Source: Paenibacillus_Z sp042653205 (GTDB lineage Bacteria; Bacillota; Bacilli; Paenibacillales; Paenibacillaceae). Taken from it: 64,000 bases of DNA. The position numbers and the translations under genes were made by a program. Positions 34,168-43,443 of the stretch are shown one piece after another. Numbering within the stretch: the stretch's first letter is position 1; the number at the start of each line of letters is the position of its first letter. The notes under the pieces are model-generated. The model had not been told where the DNA came from. It was given only the letters and a program-made list of their open reading frames with translations, and ran no database searches. The DNA lies in the NCBI RefSeq assembly GCF_042653205.1, contig NZ_JBHSHY010000016.1, positions 55,122 to 119,121 of the forward strand, read 5' to 3'.

Positions 34168-35067
34168 CTAGAATATGCGGTAGTTGGCAAACCGATAAGC
34201 CAGTGTATAGGTGAGCGCAATCAGCGACAGCCCCATCACGCTGTTGACGAGCCCGACCGCGGTGCCCATTTCGTACTGCGCGCCGACCAGGCCGTTGCGA
34301 AAGACCCAGGTTTCGATGACGTCGCCGGTATCGTATACGATGACGTTGTACAAATTGTAGATCTGATCGAAGCCCGCATACAGAATGCCGTTCAAGCTGA
34401 GCGTCGCCAGCAGCGCGATCACCATGGCGATGCCGGGAATGGACACGTGCCGGATGCGCTGCAACCGGGTCGCGCCGTCGATCTCCGCCGCTTCGTATAA
34501 GGCGGGATTGATGCTCGTCAGCGCGGCCAAATAAATGATGGTCGAGAACCCCATCTCCTTCCACATGTTCGAGAGGATGATAATCGGACGAAACCAAAAA
34601 TTGCTGCCGAGATACATGATCGGCTTCATTCCGAACATCGACTCCAGCATATGGTTGATGATGCCGTGGGTCGACAGAATGTCGCGGAAGATCCCCGCCA
34701 ATATGACCCATGACAGAAAGTGCGGCAAGTACGTGATCGTCTGCACCGACCGCTTGAACCACTTGACGCGCAATTCGTTCAGCATGAGGGCCAGCACGAT
34801 CGGGAGAATGAGCAGCGTGATCAGCTTGCCGACCGAGATGAGCAGCGTGTTGCGCAGCACGCGCCAGATTTCCGGGTTTTGGATCAGAAATTCGTAATGC
34901 TCCAGCCCCGCCCACGGCGACCCGACGATGCCTTTCGTCGGGACAAAATGCTTGAATGCCAGCAATATCCCGTAGATGGGCAGCACATGGAACTGAATGA
35001 ACAGGACAAAAACCGGTAGCAGCATGATGTGATAATGGAACTGATCGTTTTTAAAGAGTTTGGTCAT
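34168..35067 (-). CDS. sugar ABC transporter permease, LplB-like
   Basis: First membrane subunit of the same importer, 299 residues with about six helices. Hallmarks are LLPVFVLFIQFHVLPIYGIL, YLPHFLSWVILAGI and the EAA loop LYEAAEIDGATRLQRIRHV. It has the usual LplB length. It follows the solute-binding protein gene after an 87-base gap that contains a strong stem-loop. The LplABC family mainly transports oligosaccharides, and the substrate is likely to match the adjacent putative glycoside hydrolase. Confidence 0.93.
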   Translation of the reverse strand: MTKLFKNDQFHYHIMLLPVFVLFIQFHVLPIYGILLAFKHFVPTKGIVGSPWAGLEHYEFLIQNPEIWRVLRNTLLISVGKLITLLILPIVLALMLNELRVKWFKRSVQTITYLPHFLSWVILAGIFRDILSTHGIINHMLESMFGMKPIMYLGSNFWFRPIIILSNMWKEMGFSTIIYLAALTSINPALYEAAEIDGATRLQRIRHVSIPGIAMVIALLATLSLNGILYAGFDQIYNLYNVIVYDTGDVIETWVFRNGLVGAQYEMGTAVGLVNSVMGLSLIALTYTLAYRFANYRIF

Positions 35068-35082
35068 TCTCTCGTCCTCGCT

Positions 35083-35114
35083 CCTGCCGCCGTCTCGAAG
35101 CGGATGGCGGCAGG
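35083..35114 (-). repeat. intercistronic stem-loop after solute-binding protein gene
   Basis: CCTGCCGCC and GGCGGCAGG are perfect 9-base inverted copies with a 14-base loop, between the solute-binding protein and permease genes. No T-tract follows, so it is more likely an mRNA-protecting structure than a terminator. Confidence 0.6.
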
Positions 35115-35154
35115 CTTTAGGCTTGCCGCCGTCCGGCTAAGCGGACTATAGTCG

Positions 35155-36903
35155 TCAGCCGCCTTCTTTGGCGACCGCGTCATTCACTTCCTGCGTGATT
35201 TGATCGCCGCCCTGCGCTTTCCACTCCTTGACGAACGTGTCAAAATAGGCGATCGGCTCCTTGCCCATGATGATCTTCGTGAACGCCGTCAGCTGTTTGT
35301 CCATGAGCGAGCCCATCTTGGCGTCGTAGGTCGGCGTCGAGCCGTTGAAGGCGTTCCACTGAATATCGAGCTTGGAATGCGCGATCGCGGAGAGCGCCGA
35401 CATCCAGTTGATGTAATCTTTATACTTGCCCGGGTCCTTGCGCGGGTTGTCGTGGTTCGGCTGCAGCGAGCCTTCGAAGATTTGCCGCTCGCCGACCGTC
35501 AGATCGTCCACCGTCGCCTTGCCGGCGAAAATATCCTCGAACAGCTTGACGCTGCGGAGCGTCGTATCGAGGTAGGCGATGCCGAAGTTCGGAATGATCG
35601 TTGGCGCATCGACCTTGTCGCGCCCGTACTGAGTGTCCAGTTCATTGCGGCGGTCCACCGTTTCCTGGTAGCCGGAATGGCTGACCTTCGTGCCGAAATT
35701 CAATATTTTCACGGCCGCTTCCGGATTCTTGAACCCTTTCTTGACGACCAGGAACTGATTCGTCGGGAAGTCCATGACGGCATGGATCGTATTGTCGGTC
35801 GTCAGCGTATACGCCTTCCAGTCCGCCTTCGGATCGTTGTCGATATTGAACGTCAGCGGATAGCTGCCGTTCCACCAGGAACCGATCTGCATCCCGGCCT
35901 TTCCCGACGTGATCATCTCGGCTTCCTTGTTCCCGTCCTTCAGCGCGAATTCCGAATCGAGCAGTCCTTCCTTGTACATGTCCGCCAGCACCTGAAGCGG
36001 CTTCTTCGTCTCTGCCTGAATGCCGCCCCAGACGACCTTGCCCTCGTCGTCCTTTACCCAATTTTTGGGAAATAACTGATAGGCGTTAAAGATCGAGACG
36101 GCGTCCGTGAACGCCGGGTCCATGAACTGGTTCTGCATCGCAAGGCCGATCGTATCCGCTTTGCCGTTGCCGTCCGGGTCCTTCTCCTTGAACGACCTGG
36201 CGACGGCGACGAGATCGTCGACGGTCTTGGGCGGCTGCAGGCCCAGCTTATCCAGCCAGTCCTGGCGCACCCACAATATCTGTACGTTCGCATACGTGTC
36301 GCCCTGGGATGGCAAACCGTACATTTTGCCGTCGAAGGCGGCGTAATCGAGCGCTTTGTTATCGAACGTCTGATAGTAGTCCTTGACCTCGTCCGACGCA
36401 TACTTCGCATAGACGTCCGTCAAATCTTCGACCATATCGGCGTCGACGAGGCGCTTCAGCATGCTGCGGGCGGACTGCTTGTTGTCGGTCGATTTCAGGA
36501 TGAACACGTCCGGCAGGTCGTTGCTCGCGAACATCAGGTTATATTTCTGGTTGAACTGGTCTCCGGACGGAGCGCTCCATTTGACGACCGGCTTGATATT
36601 CAGCTTGTCGAGCCAGAAGTCGTTCGTCCAGTTCGATTCGTACGTGCTTCCCGGAATGAACGATTTCTCCGATTCCGGGTTGCGGTCGTAGATGACGCTG
36701 AGCTCGAGCGTTTCCGCGTATTTTCCGAACGGATCCGGCGCCGCCTCCGGCTCTTTGTTCGTGCCGGCCTCTTGCGTGTTGCCGCCGGATCCGCCCGCGC
36801 CGCCGGCGTTCGTGCCTCCGCTTCCCCCGTTGTTCGCATTCGAGCACGCCGACAGGACGAGCAGCGCCGCCGTCAGCGCAAGGCCCGCGCGCAGCTTTTT
36901 CAT
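35155..36903 (-). CDS. extracellular sugar-binding lipoprotein, LplA/YtcQ-like
   Basis: Substrate receptor of the importer. The 582-residue protein starts MKKLRAGLALTAALLVLSAC (lipobox LSAC, Cys20), then a Gly/Asn/Ala-rich linker (21-55) and a long binding domain with WTNDFWLDKLNIKPVVKW, MYGLPSQGDTYANVQILWVR and KAGMQIGSWWNG. This size is typical of the LplA group in Paenibacillus. ATG follows GGGGTAGGCC. The gene lies 159 bases after the response-regulator gene, so its own promoter under that regulator is plausible. Confidence 0.93.
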   Translation of the reverse strand: MKKLRAGLALTAALLVLSACSNANNGGSGGTNAGGAGGSGGNTQEAGTNKEPEAAPDPFGKYAETLELSVIYDRNPESEKSFIPGSTYESNWTNDFWLDKLNIKPVVKWSAPSGDQFNQKYNLMFASNDLPDVFILKSTDNKQSARSMLKRLVDADMVEDLTDVYAKYASDEVKDYYQTFDNKALDYAAFDGKMYGLPSQGDTYANVQILWVRQDWLDKLGLQPPKTVDDLVAVARSFKEKDPDGNGKADTIGLAMQNQFMDPAFTDAVSIFNAYQLFPKNWVKDDEGKVVWGGIQAETKKPLQVLADMYKEGLLDSEFALKDGNKEAEMITSGKAGMQIGSWWNGSYPLTFNIDNDPKADWKAYTLTTDNTIHAVMDFPTNQFLVVKKGFKNPEAAVKILNFGTKVSHSGYQETVDRRNELDTQYGRDKVDAPTIIPNFGIAYLDTTLRSVKLFEDIFAGKATVDDLTVGERQIFEGSLQPNHDNPRKDPGKYKDYINWMSALSAIAHSKLDIQWNAFNGSTPTYDAKMGSLMDKQLTAFTKIIMGKEPIAYFDTFVKEWKAQGGDQITQEVNDAVAKEGG

Positions 36904-37061
36904 GGCCTACCCCTTCTTTCTTCTCGGAATGTGGAAGATCTGAGTCCAGCTTACCCGATCGCACGGACCATCGATCAGCGAAGATCGTTTGGAGAGACGG
37001 CGAAAACCGTTTCCGCTTCGCTCCGGATATCGGACGCTTTTCGCACGGCCTTCGGACAGCA

Positions 37062-38438
37062 TTAATCGGTTCGATGCTTGCCGTTCGCTTGCCGAATCCG
37101 GAATTCGGATGGCAGCTGGCCGGTGCATTCACGAAAAACGCGGCTGAAATACCGTTCGTCCTGAAAGCCCGACCGTTCCGCGATCCAGTAAATCGGATAA
37201 TCGGTCCCGGCCAACAGCTTGCGGGCCGTGCTGATGCTGCAGGCGCGCGCGTATTCGTTGAACGACATGCCGAAGGTCTCCTTGAACACTTGGCTGAAGT
37301 AGCTGCGGCTGAGCCCGACGAGCCGGGCAACCTCGCCTTGAGGGAGACCGTCCTTCAACTGCTCGCGTATGACGTCGAGCGACTTCAGCGCGCACGCATA
37401 GACCTCCTTCGAATAATGCAGCGCCGCGAATCTGCGGCCGAGCGCCGACCGCGCCTGCCGCAGCAGCTCCAGCCACTGCTCCCAATAGAGGACAGGCTCG
37501 GGAAGAGCGGGCAGTCCCGCGTCCTTCAACCCTTCGACGAGCGACCAGCCGTGCAGCGTTTCCGTTAGAAACGCGCCCAGCGCATGGATCGGCGGCTCGC
37601 CTGCCCGCACCTGAGCCGACCATTCCAGAAATTCGCGCTCCGCGAACACCCAAGCATAGGTATGCCAGCGCTTCTCGATGTCCGCCAAGCTGTCGGCACG
37701 CTGCTTCGCGCTCCGCCGCTTCACGTCGGCGAGCGAAACCGTCGGCAGGCCCACGCCGGCTTGATAACGGTACGGAAGCATCTGCGCGGCCGCATCCGCA
37801 AGCGGCTTTTCCATGCCCCGAATCTCATCGGCGCGGCAGTCCGTCACCTGTACGGCCAACCAGCCGCGATCCGCCGCCTCGGCCGCGATCCGCTCGGCTG
37901 CCGCTTCGCCCGGATGCTCGGCGATCAGCCAGGCGAATTCGCCCGCTCGCGCCATGCCGAGCCCGCGTTCGGCGCGCAAGCGAGCCGGCCAGTCCGGCTG
38001 CGCGTCCGAGAAGGGCGCGAGCAGCAGCACCGCGTCCCGCTTCCGGCCGGCGGCCCGCAGCTCCGTCATTCTGTCCTTGACTCGGCGGAGCGACCGTTCG
38101 ATTTCTTGCGGATCGAGCCGGGTCTTCACGATGTAGTCCAGTGCCCCTAACCGGAGCGCCTCCTGAATATAGTCGAAATCGCGATGGCAGGTCAGCACGA
38201 CGGCCGGCAGCCCGGGGTATCGCGCTTTCGCTTCGCGCAGCAGCTCCAGCCCCGACATGACCGGCATCGTCAAGTCGGTGATCAGCAGATCGACTTCGTG
38301 CTCCCGCAGAAAGCGAAGCGCCGCCTCCCCGTTGTCCGCCTCTCCGATAATCCGGATGCCGTAGCTCTCCCAGGGAAGCGAGTGGACGAACCCCTGACGG
38401 ACAAAATATTCATCTTCCACGAACAGCGTCCTGATCAT
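37062..38438 (-). CDS. two-component response regulator, YesN-like (receiver + AraC)
   Basis: A 458-residue regulator with an N-terminal receiver domain (about 1-125, phospho-acceptor Asp55 in LITDLTMP; Lys in DYIVKTR) and a C-terminal AraC helix-turn-helix pair (EVARLVGLSRSYFSQVFKET, IYWIAERSGFQDERYFSRVF). It is about 50-90 residues shorter than the other two such regulators in this window, with a reduced middle domain. Its start ATG overlaps the kinase stop (ATGA), which couples translation. It probably activates the solute-binding protein and permease genes just downstream. Confidence 0.95.
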   Translation of the reverse strand: MIRTLFVEDEYFVRQGFVHSLPWESYGIRIIGEADNGEAALRFLREHEVDLLITDLTMPVMSGLELLREAKARYPGLPAVVLTCHRDFDYIQEALRLGALDYIVKTRLDPQEIERSLRRVKDRMTELRAAGRKRDAVLLLAPFSDAQPDWPARLRAERGLGMARAGEFAWLIAEHPGEAAAERIAAEAADRGWLAVQVTDCRADEIRGMEKPLADAAAQMLPYRYQAGVGLPTVSLADVKRRSAKQRADSLADIEKRWHTYAWVFAEREFLEWSAQVRAGEPPIHALGAFLTETLHGWSLVEGLKDAGLPALPEPVLYWEQWLELLRQARSALGRRFAALHYSKEVYACALKSLDVIREQLKDGLPQGEVARLVGLSRSYFSQVFKETFGMSFNEYARACSISTARKLLAGTDYPIYWIAERSGFQDERYFSRVFRECTGQLPSEFRIRQANGKHRTD

Positions 38439-40189
38439 AGGTGTTCCCCTCCGATCTCGTCCGGCAGCCGCATCGTGATCGTCGTGCCGATACCGGGTTC
38501 GCTCTCCACCTGCATGCCGTACTGCTCGCCGTAGAAGGAGCGGATCGCGTTCTGCACGTACGACAGTCCGATGCCGAGCCCGGCTTTCTTCGCCGTATCC
38601 GCCGGCTGGTCGAACAGCTGGCTGCGTTTCTCGGCCGACATGCCCTCGCCGTTGTCGGCGATCCGCACGCAGACAAATCCGCCCTTCTCCCGGGCGACCG
38701 TCACGCGGATGAAGCCGTCCTTATTGTTGAAGCCGTGGTACAGCGCGTTCTCCACGATCGGCTGCAGCAGAAACCGCGGGAACGGAATATCGAGCGTGCC
38801 GTCCTCCGCTTCGAAGTCGACGCGGAACGCATGCTGATACCGGATCCGCTGCAGGCTCACGTAATCGCCGACTGCCTTCAGCTCCTGCCCGATCGTGACG
38901 ATCTTCCCTTCCTTGCCAAGATTATAGTCCAGGACTTCGACGAAATAGGACACCAGCTCGAAGATATCGCGCTGGCCGTTCAGTTTCGCCAGCCACTGCA
39001 CCGTATTCAGCGTATTGTGGATGAAATGCGGATTGATCTGATACATCAGCTTCTCCACCTCCAAATCCCGCTTGTTGCGCTCCTTCAGCTCGATTTCCTT
39101 CAGCAGGCTGACGATTTCGCCCTTCATGTAACCGAACGTGCCGAGCAGCTCGTCGAATTCGGATACGCCCGTCTTGCGGATCGGCTCGTTGAAGAGGGTC
39201 GCGGCGGTATGCTGCAAATACCGGTTAAGCCGAACGAGCGGCCGGTATATCGTCCGCCAGATAAACCAGGCCAGCAGCAGGCTGGCGCCGATCGATAGCA
39301 GGCCGACGGCGGCGAATCCGGCGATCCATTCGTTCGTTTCCCGGAAAAATTCCTTGCGCGCGACTACCGTCAACAGCGTCCAGCCGGCGCGGCCCTCGGC
39401 GGCGAACACCGCGTAATCCCCGCTCGCGAAATAGGAACGGCCCTTCGCCGGTTCCAGCTCGACCGGGCGGTTCAGCGGGAACACGTCCGGCTGCTCGCTG
39501 TACACCGCCTCTCCGTTTGCGTTCAGCAGCACATGCTTGATCGGCAGCCCGTACGGAAGGCGGTTCAGCCGATCACCGAACACTTTGAAATTCGTCTCGA
39601 TATAGACGGCGATGCGCTTCTCGCCGGCTCCGCCGCCGACCGTCCGCAGCACGGAGAGCACCGTATTGGCGCTGTACGGATAGAGCGTCCGGTGCGGACC
39701 GAGAAACTCGAGCCCCGCGTACGGCGTCACAATGCGAGGAAATTGCGGGAGATGCAGATCGGGATTCACATTCATGTTGGAGAACAGGAAGGACTCGTCA
39801 TCCGGCAGATAATAGCTCATCAAGCCCAGATCGGGATTCGTATAGTTGACGATCGTTGTATATTTATAGACGTCCTTCTCGATCGCGCCCCGCTCCAGCG
39901 GGTCCTTACGGTGGATGTAGGCGTTGTAACGGCTGCGTATATCGCCGATCAGCGCCAGCTGCTGCGAGGCGTAATCCAGATTGCTGAGCGTCGCGTCGAG
40001 ACTGGCCTTCTCTTGGTTCAGCGTGCTCTGGATGCCCTTCTCCAGCTTGCCCGAGAGCAGGTGGTCAATGGTGTAATAGGAGATGCCGCCGATCAAGGAG
40101 ACCGGTATGACGGCTGCCAGGAGCAGCGCGACGATCAAGCGGAATTTCAGCGATTGCGGAAGCGGTATGTCGAACCGGGCGATGCGCAT
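38435..40189 (-). CDS. sensor histidine kinase, YesM-like
   Basis: A 584-residue membrane kinase. Helix 1 (about 15-40) and helix 2 (about 285-310) bracket an extracellular sensor of about 240 residues, followed by a HAMP domain. The phosphorylation motif is INPHFIHNTLNTVQWLA; the Ile-His-Asn replaces the usual Leu-Tyr-Asn after PHF. A GHKL ATPase domain follows (DNGEGM, GLGIGL). ATG follows a GGAAGG-type site. A cre-like box lies 26 bases upstream. Extracellular sugar or oligosaccharide is the likely signal. Confidence 0.95.
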   Translation of the reverse strand: MRIARFDIPLPQSLKFRLIVALLLAAVIPVSLIGGISYYTIDHLLSGKLEKGIQSTLNQEKASLDATLSNLDYASQQLALIGDIRSRYNAYIHRKDPLERGAIEKDVYKYTTIVNYTNPDLGLMSYYLPDDESFLFSNMNVNPDLHLPQFPRIVTPYAGLEFLGPHRTLYPYSANTVLSVLRTVGGGAGEKRIAVYIETNFKVFGDRLNRLPYGLPIKHVLLNANGEAVYSEQPDVFPLNRPVELEPAKGRSYFASGDYAVFAAEGRAGWTLLTVVARKEFFRETNEWIAGFAAVGLLSIGASLLLAWFIWRTIYRPLVRLNRYLQHTAATLFNEPIRKTGVSEFDELLGTFGYMKGEIVSLLKEIELKERNKRDLEVEKLMYQINPHFIHNTLNTVQWLAKLNGQRDIFELVSYFVEVLDYNLGKEGKIVTIGQELKAVGDYVSLQRIRYQHAFRVDFEAEDGTLDIPFPRFLLQPIVENALYHGFNNKDGFIRVTVAREKGGFVCVRIADNGEGMSAEKRSQLFDQPADTAKKAGLGIGLSYVQNAIRSFYGEQYGMQVESEPGIGTTITMRLPDEIGGEHL

Positions 40190-40214
40190 GATGCCCTTCC
40201 TTCCCTTCTATAAT

Positions 40215-40228
40215 TGAAAGCGCATTCA
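40215..40228. promoter_or_regulatory. cre-like box upstream of the kinase gene
   Basis: TGAAAGCGCATTCA matches the CcpA consensus TGAAAGCGCTTTCA at 13 of 14 positions. It lies next to a TATAG-type -10 region, so CcpA would block transcription of kinase and regulator on preferred carbon. Confidence 0.7.
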
Positions 40229-40291
40229 TAAAGGTTCGTAAATAACCGCGGAAGGAGAAGGACCCCGCGGGGTCCTCCGTTCAGCTACAGC

Positions 40292-43183
40292 CTATCGGAT
40301 ATACTCGAGGAGCCTTGCCAGCGCGACCGCCGCCTCGGCCCGGCTGACCGCCGCCTTCGGCCGGAAATTCTCTTGGTCCGCCGTCATCATTCCGGTCGCG
40401 ATCGCGGCTTCGACCGCCGCCAGAGCCTCGTCCGAAATCTGCTTTCCGTCCTTCAGCTTCACCGCTTCCGGATGCTTGACCGTCCGTCCGGTTTCCGCCT
40501 CGTATACGCGCATCAGCCCCATCGCAAGCTGCTCGCGGCTTACGGCCGCGTTGGGCGAGCCGGAACCCTCCGCCGCTTGCTTGGCTGGCCGGGATGAAGC
40601 CGCGGCCGCGGCCCCGGTGCCGTTGCGCTCGTCGGCGAAGCTCGAGAGTTTCGCCAGCATGTCGCCCAGCTCGCCGGCTTTCAGGGCTTTGTTCGGCTGG
40701 AAGCGGCCGCCTTCACCGTCCGCGATCCCGTTCGCGTACAGCGTCTTCACCGCTTCGGAGGCGAAATGGCCGTCCGGAACGTCGGCGAACGGCTCAACGT
40801 TCGTGCCGAGCAGCGATTCGAGCGCACGGTATTTCGGCGTTTGGAGGCCGCCGAAGATATCCTCCGCCGCTCCCCACATGCCGTACCGGCTATAGCCGCT
40901 CGTCAACGTGAAATACATGAACATGTCGCCGTCCTTGGCGAGGAAATTGTTGCCGATGTCATACGTCACGAGGTCGCCCATCCGCTCCGAGCGATGGGCG
41001 GCGATCCGGTTCGCGACGTTGATCGTGCTGCCGCCGCCGGAATCCGGTCCGCCTTCATACGTGAACGAATGGAGTCCGTATTGCGCCGCGAGATCGATCA
41101 GCTTCATTTTGCCGTCCTCCGGCAAACTCCGGCGGGCGCTGTCCGCCTGCATCGCGGTCAGTACCTCCGTCTTCGACGCCGCGTCGCTTGCTTGGGACGA
41201 ATTGAAGTACGGCGCCGTCGCGATCGCGTAGAAGTAGTTTCGCGGATCGCCGTACGTCTTGTCGACCCAGTTCAGCATATCCTCGTATTGGTCGGGGAAC
41301 AGCACGAACCAGCTCAGCACCGGACGGATGCGGGTATTCAGCGCATCCTCGCCGAAAACGGACTGGAACGTCCGGCCGATGTCCACGACCCGCTTGGCCA
41401 CGCGGTGGCGCGCCCATGAGCGCTGCTCCGGCGGATATGATGCGTCGTTCGGGTCGTCGAAATAGGACGTCATGACGTAACGGCTCAGATCGGAACCCGC
41501 GCCGCCCTCCGCGATTGCGGCCGCTTTATTGTATTCCTGCTGGCTGAACAGGTCGTTCCACACCTCGTTCGAATACTCCACGTAAATATCGAGCCCCGGG
41601 TCGAGCTTTTCTTTCAGCAGCAAGGCCAGCTCCCGCACGTAATCATCGGAGGCGGCGGCCGGCACGTTGATCCAAATATCTTTTTGCGCTTCGTTGGCGA
41701 GCGCGATGACGTACTCCCAGGCTACGCCCTTCGTGCCGTTCAGCTCCAGCTGGGTGGCATCCGTCGGCTGCTTCCGGTCCTGCCATTCGGTGACGGCGGG
41801 ATAGGCCGGATTGTTGTCGTTCGTGCTCAGCCAATCCATGAAGCGAAGCGTGCCGAACGGCTGAAGCGCCTGCAGGAATTCGCGCGTGAACAATTCGCCG
41901 CCGGCTGCCGCATAGCCTGGCCGCATCAGCTTCACGTCGCGGACGCCGCCGTCCGTCTGCGTGAAGCGGACATACAGCAGACCGCCGCCCTTGGGGAGCG
42001 TAAGATCGGCCGTCGTCGTGCCGCTCGCTTCATCGTAGCGTTGATTGGCGACCGTGAACGGACTGGAGGGGTCCATGTTGCCGATAACGGCCCTTCCTTT
42101 GAAGGAAAGCTTGTACGTGCCGCTAATGTCGGGGATCTTCCGCTCGGGATCGTCGATATCGTTCAGCCAGGCAGCCACCGGGCGATGATCGAAGAAGACC
42201 GTCGACGCATCCTCGAGCGGCCAGCCGTCGGCGTCCGTCTTCACGCCCGGGGAGCCGTCCGGCTTCGACCAGGCGCGGAGCGTCTTCGCGGCGTCCGCAA
42301 ATTCGAAGCCGCGGCCGCCGATCCCTTCCAGCCCAACGCCGATTTGACCCGGATAGATCGCCTTCGTCAGCGCCGGCAGCGGCGTATTCGTTTGGACGGT
42401 CGCCGTATTCGTCGGGAACGATGTCAGTCCTTCTTGCTCGGCAACGACCTTGAACGCATAGGCTTGTCCGGTCCGCAGCCCATCCGCGGTATAGGTCGTC
42501 CCGCTCGTATGCCCGATCGGCGTGCCGTCCCGGTATACCGTATACGTCAGCCCTTCCTTCTCCTGCGGCGCGTCCCACGCCAGGTCGACGCGCGTCTCCG
42601 TATTGTCGGTGGAATGGAGGAACGACGGCGATATCGCTTCCTTTCGCAGCTCCTCCGGCGTGGAAACCTTCTGCAGCGCGACGTCGTCCAGATAGAAGTC
42701 CGCATTCGCCCATTTGACGAGCTGCAGATTGGAATTGGATAGCTTCGTCAGTTCCTCCGGTGCCGTGAACACGCTTTCCGCGTAATGGTAGCTGCCGTCC
42801 GTTTCGTTGAAGTCGAGCTGCCGCGAGAAGCTCTTGCCGAGCGTAAGCTTCAAATTGCCGCCGGCTTCGCCGTTCTCGTACTTGTACCAGGCGCCGAAGC
42901 GATACGTGCGGCCCGGCTCCAGCGCGCCGAAGTCAAGCCCCGTTACGCCGAACCCGCCCGCGATCTTCAGCGCCATCTCGCCCTCGTGCTGCCCGCCTTT
43001 ACCGATCGCGATGTTGGTCCAGTTCGGCCAAGCGAGGTCGCCGTCTTCAAAATCGCCGTTCGGGATCAGGTTGACGCCGTACGTGTCGTTCGCCGGCGCA
43101 TCGGCGTGCGCGTCGAGCGCCGCGGCGTTCGCCGGCACCAGCAGCAGCGCGGCAAGCGCGGCCATACGAATGCGTTTGTTCAT
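40292..43183 (-). CDS. SLH-anchored putative glycoside hydrolase (CBM-like + FnIII + GH-A-like)
   Basis: A 963-residue exported protein. After the signal peptide (cleaved near DAHADA), residues about 35-170 form a galactose-binding-like carbohydrate module (NLIPNGDFEDGDLAWPNW, ANADFYLDDVALQ). About 175-265 is an FnIII domain. About 275-785 is a barrel-like region with the acid/base-type motif YVEYSNEVWN, seen in uncharacterised clan-A-like hydrolases. About 790-963 carries three SLH repeats (PFADVPDGHFASEAVKTLYA), interrupted by an Ala/Ser linker, to bind the wall polymer. ATG at 43183 follows GGGAGGATTTTG; a TTG just before it is not needed. It probably releases oligosaccharide for the adjacent importer. 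Confidence 0.85.
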   Translation of the reverse strand: MNKRIRMAALAALLLVPANAAALDAHADAPANDTYGVNLIPNGDFEDGDLAWPNWTNIAIGKGGQHEGEMALKIAGGFGVTGLDFGALEPGRTYRFGAWYKYENGEAGGNLKLTLGKSFSRQLDFNETDGSYHYAESVFTAPEELTKLSNSNLQLVKWANADFYLDDVALQKVSTPEELRKEAISPSFLHSTDNTETRVDLAWDAPQEKEGLTYTVYRDGTPIGHTSGTTYTADGLRTGQAYAFKVVAEQEGLTSFPTNTATVQTNTPLPALTKAIYPGQIGVGLEGIGGRGFEFADAAKTLRAWSKPDGSPGVKTDADGWPLEDASTVFFDHRPVAAWLNDIDDPERKIPDISGTYKLSFKGRAVIGNMDPSSPFTVANQRYDEASGTTTADLTLPKGGGLLYVRFTQTDGGVRDVKLMRPGYAAAGGELFTREFLQALQPFGTLRFMDWLSTNDNNPAYPAVTEWQDRKQPTDATQLELNGTKGVAWEYVIALANEAQKDIWINVPAAASDDYVRELALLLKEKLDPGLDIYVEYSNEVWNDLFSQQEYNKAAAIAEGGAGSDLSRYVMTSYFDDPNDASYPPEQRSWARHRVAKRVVDIGRTFQSVFGEDALNTRIRPVLSWFVLFPDQYEDMLNWVDKTYGDPRNYFYAIATAPYFNSSQASDAASKTEVLTAMQADSARRSLPEDGKMKLIDLAAQYGLHSFTYEGGPDSGGGSTINVANRIAAHRSERMGDLVTYDIGNNFLAKDGDMFMYFTLTSGYSRYGMWGAAEDIFGGLQTPKYRALESLLGTNVEPFADVPDGHFASEAVKTLYANGIADGEGGRFQPNKALKAGELGDMLAKLSSFADERNGTGAAAAASSRPAKQAAEGSGSPNAAVSREQLAMGLMRVYEAETGRTVKHPEAVKLKDGKQISDEALAAVEAAIATGMMTADQENFRPKAAVSRAEAAVALARLLEYIR

Positions 43184-43211
43184 CAAAATCCTCCCTTTCG
43201 CCTCAAAGAAC

Positions 43212-43225
43212 TGAATGCGCTTTCA
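43212..43225. promoter_or_regulatory. cre-like box upstream of the SLH-protein gene
   Basis: TGAATGCGCTTTCA matches the palindromic cre consensus at 13 of 14 positions. It lies 29 bases upstream of the SLH gene start in the divergent region. Confidence 0.7.
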
Positions 43226-43320
43226 TTATTGTGGTTCCCTTTCGCAATTCCGATTGCATGCTTTCTGCGCGCTTTGCTGTCGCTCGTCGGCCGCCATTGT
43301 CGCCCCCTTGCCGCTCGGAA

Positions 43321-43358
43321 TAGAAAGCGCTTTTCTTCTGTCTATCCATCATTATAAT
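43321..43358 (+). promoter_or_regulatory. cre-like box overlapping the AraC-gene promoter
   Basis: GAAAGCGCTTTTC (43323-43335) is a near-perfect cre box. TATAAT at 43353-43358 is the likely -10, and the cre box covers the expected -35. CcpA binding would repress the divergent AraC gene. Confidence 0.65.
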
Positions 43359-43443
43359 GAAAGACAGCACGGGACAAGGTTGCCGAACAAGACAAATTCA
43401 TGGGCCGTTCAAGACAATAATCACCCGCTGGAGGCAGAGTGCA

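Noticed and set aside
36990..37025. GAAAACCGTTTCC as a cre box upstream of the solute-binding protein gene
   Set aside because: The central CG is shifted relative to the cre consensus and several positions mismatch.
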